From Bacillota bacterium (GTDB lineage: Bacteria > Bacillota > Clostridia > Oscillospirales > Acutalibacteraceae): a stretch of DNA of 6,247 nucleotides. A program made the translations under genes and the position numbers. The stretch covers positions 1 to 6,247 of the forward strand of contig JAEWRF010000239.1 in the NCBI GenBank assembly GCA_023460155.1, given 5' to 3'. Below the pieces are notes generated by a model, which ran no database searches, had not been told where the DNA came from, and worked only from the letters and a program-made list of their open reading frames with translations. This document shows, piece after piece, positions 5,787 through 6,247 of the stretch (positions are counted from its first letter, which is position 1; each line of letters begins with the position of its first letter).

Positions 5787-6247
5787 ATGGAATTCTTAAT
5801 TGTTACGGGGCTTTCGGGAGCCGGGAAAACGAGGGCAATCAACGCGCTGGAGGATATCGGCTTCTACTGTGCGGACAATATACCGCCGCAGCTGATTCCA
5901 ACTTTTTACGAACTTTCCCGACAGGCCAAGGGGTCGCTTTCCCGTGTCGCGGTTGTTACAGATATCCGCGGAGGGGACATGTTTTCCACGCTCTCGGAAA
6001 CGCTGGATAAAATGAAAGAAGAAGACAAGGAATACAAGATCCTGTTTCTGGATGCGGACGAGGCGACCCTTGTGCGCCGGTTCCGCGAGACCCGGCGTAA
6101 GCATCCCCTCGCGGACAACTGCCTTGGCTCGCTGGAGCAGGCGGTCAGCCTGGAGCGCGAGGCGCTCCGGCAGGTGAGGGAACGGGCGGATTTTATCATC
6201 GACACTTCCTTTTTGTCTCCCTCTCAGCTCAAGGAGCGCGTTTCGAG
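5787..6247 (+). CDS. rapZ: RapZ/YvcJ-family nucleotide-binding protein, N-terminal half (3' truncated)
   Basis: The frame runs from ATG 5787 to the window edge, giving 153 residues of a family usually about 285-295 long. GGGAGG (5777-5782) lies 4 nt before the ATG. Landmarks are Walker A GLSGAGKT (8-15), DIGFYCADNIPPQL (23-36, the family form of D-G-F/Y-x-C-x-DN-PP), VTDIRGGD (57-64), ILFLDADEATLVRRF (85-99) and RETRRKHPL (100-108). These identify the YvcJ/RapZ P-loop family, known to bind and hydrolyse nucleotides. In E. coli, RapZ is an RNA-binding adaptor that delivers the small RNA GlmZ to RNase E and so controls glucosamine-6-phosphate synthase. In Bacillus, YvcJ has been linked to competence, and its Firmicute target is not settled. 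The C-terminal domain, which holds the RNA-binding and sugar-sensing parts in E. coli, lies outside the window. It follows murB by 15 nt and is likely co-transcribed with it. Confidence 0.95.
   Translation, partial: MEFLIVTGLSGAGKTRAINALEDIGFYCADNIPPQLIPTFYELSRQAKGSLSRVAVVTDIRGGDMFSTLSETLDKMKEEDKEYKILFLDADEATLVRRFRETRRKHPLADNCLGSLEQAVSLEREALRQVRERADFIIDTSFLSPSQLKERVS

Noticed and set aside
6152..6168. GGAGCGC-GAG-GCGCTCC hairpin in rapZ
   Set aside because: Arms of 7 bp are expected by chance in GC-rich coding sequence. It encodes an ordinary Glu/Arg/Leu helix (LEREALR).

Overview
The window is an ordinary, densely packed chromosomal segment, with every gene on the + strand. It most likely comes from a low-to-mid GC Firmicute of the class Clostridia; an Oscillospirales/Ruminococcaceae-type genome is my best guess. 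The evidence is the strong GGAGG ribosome binding sites, the SigA-type promoters, HPr kinase/phosphorylase, and the gene order hprK - PHP hydrolase - murB - rapZ, which is familiar from Clostridia. No phage, IS, CRISPR, tRNA or rRNA sequence is visible.

Layout: (1) 1-195 is the 3' end of a class I (MocR/AspT-like) aminotransferase, followed by a perfect 15-bp hairpin that acts as a terminator. (2) A near-consensus promoter (TTGACT-17-TATAAT) drives secD and secF, which overlap by ATGA and end at a classic GC hairpin plus six T residues. (3) A second promoter drives hprK. It is followed without any visible terminator by a YcdX-like PHP metallohydrolase, murB and the first half of rapZ, which runs off the right edge. 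The last three genes are 14-62 nt apart and look co-transcribed with hprK.

The genes make two functional units. SecD and SecF together form the proton-driven membrane complex that assists the late stage of Sec protein export. The second unit joins carbon-status sensing (HprK, acting on HPr) to cell-wall precursor supply (MurB, which makes UDP-MurNAc; RapZ, whose enterobacterial homologue controls amino-sugar synthesis). The PHP protein in between has all its metal ligands but no proven substrate.

I find no previously undescribed system. The most notable unexplained signals are three strong inverted repeats inside coding sequence, one at the 3' end of the PHP gene and two in murB. The best is a 15-bp stem in murB. 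Lesser points are a dyad around the hprK -35 box, and a long Ala/Pro/Lys-rich cationic tail on SecF.
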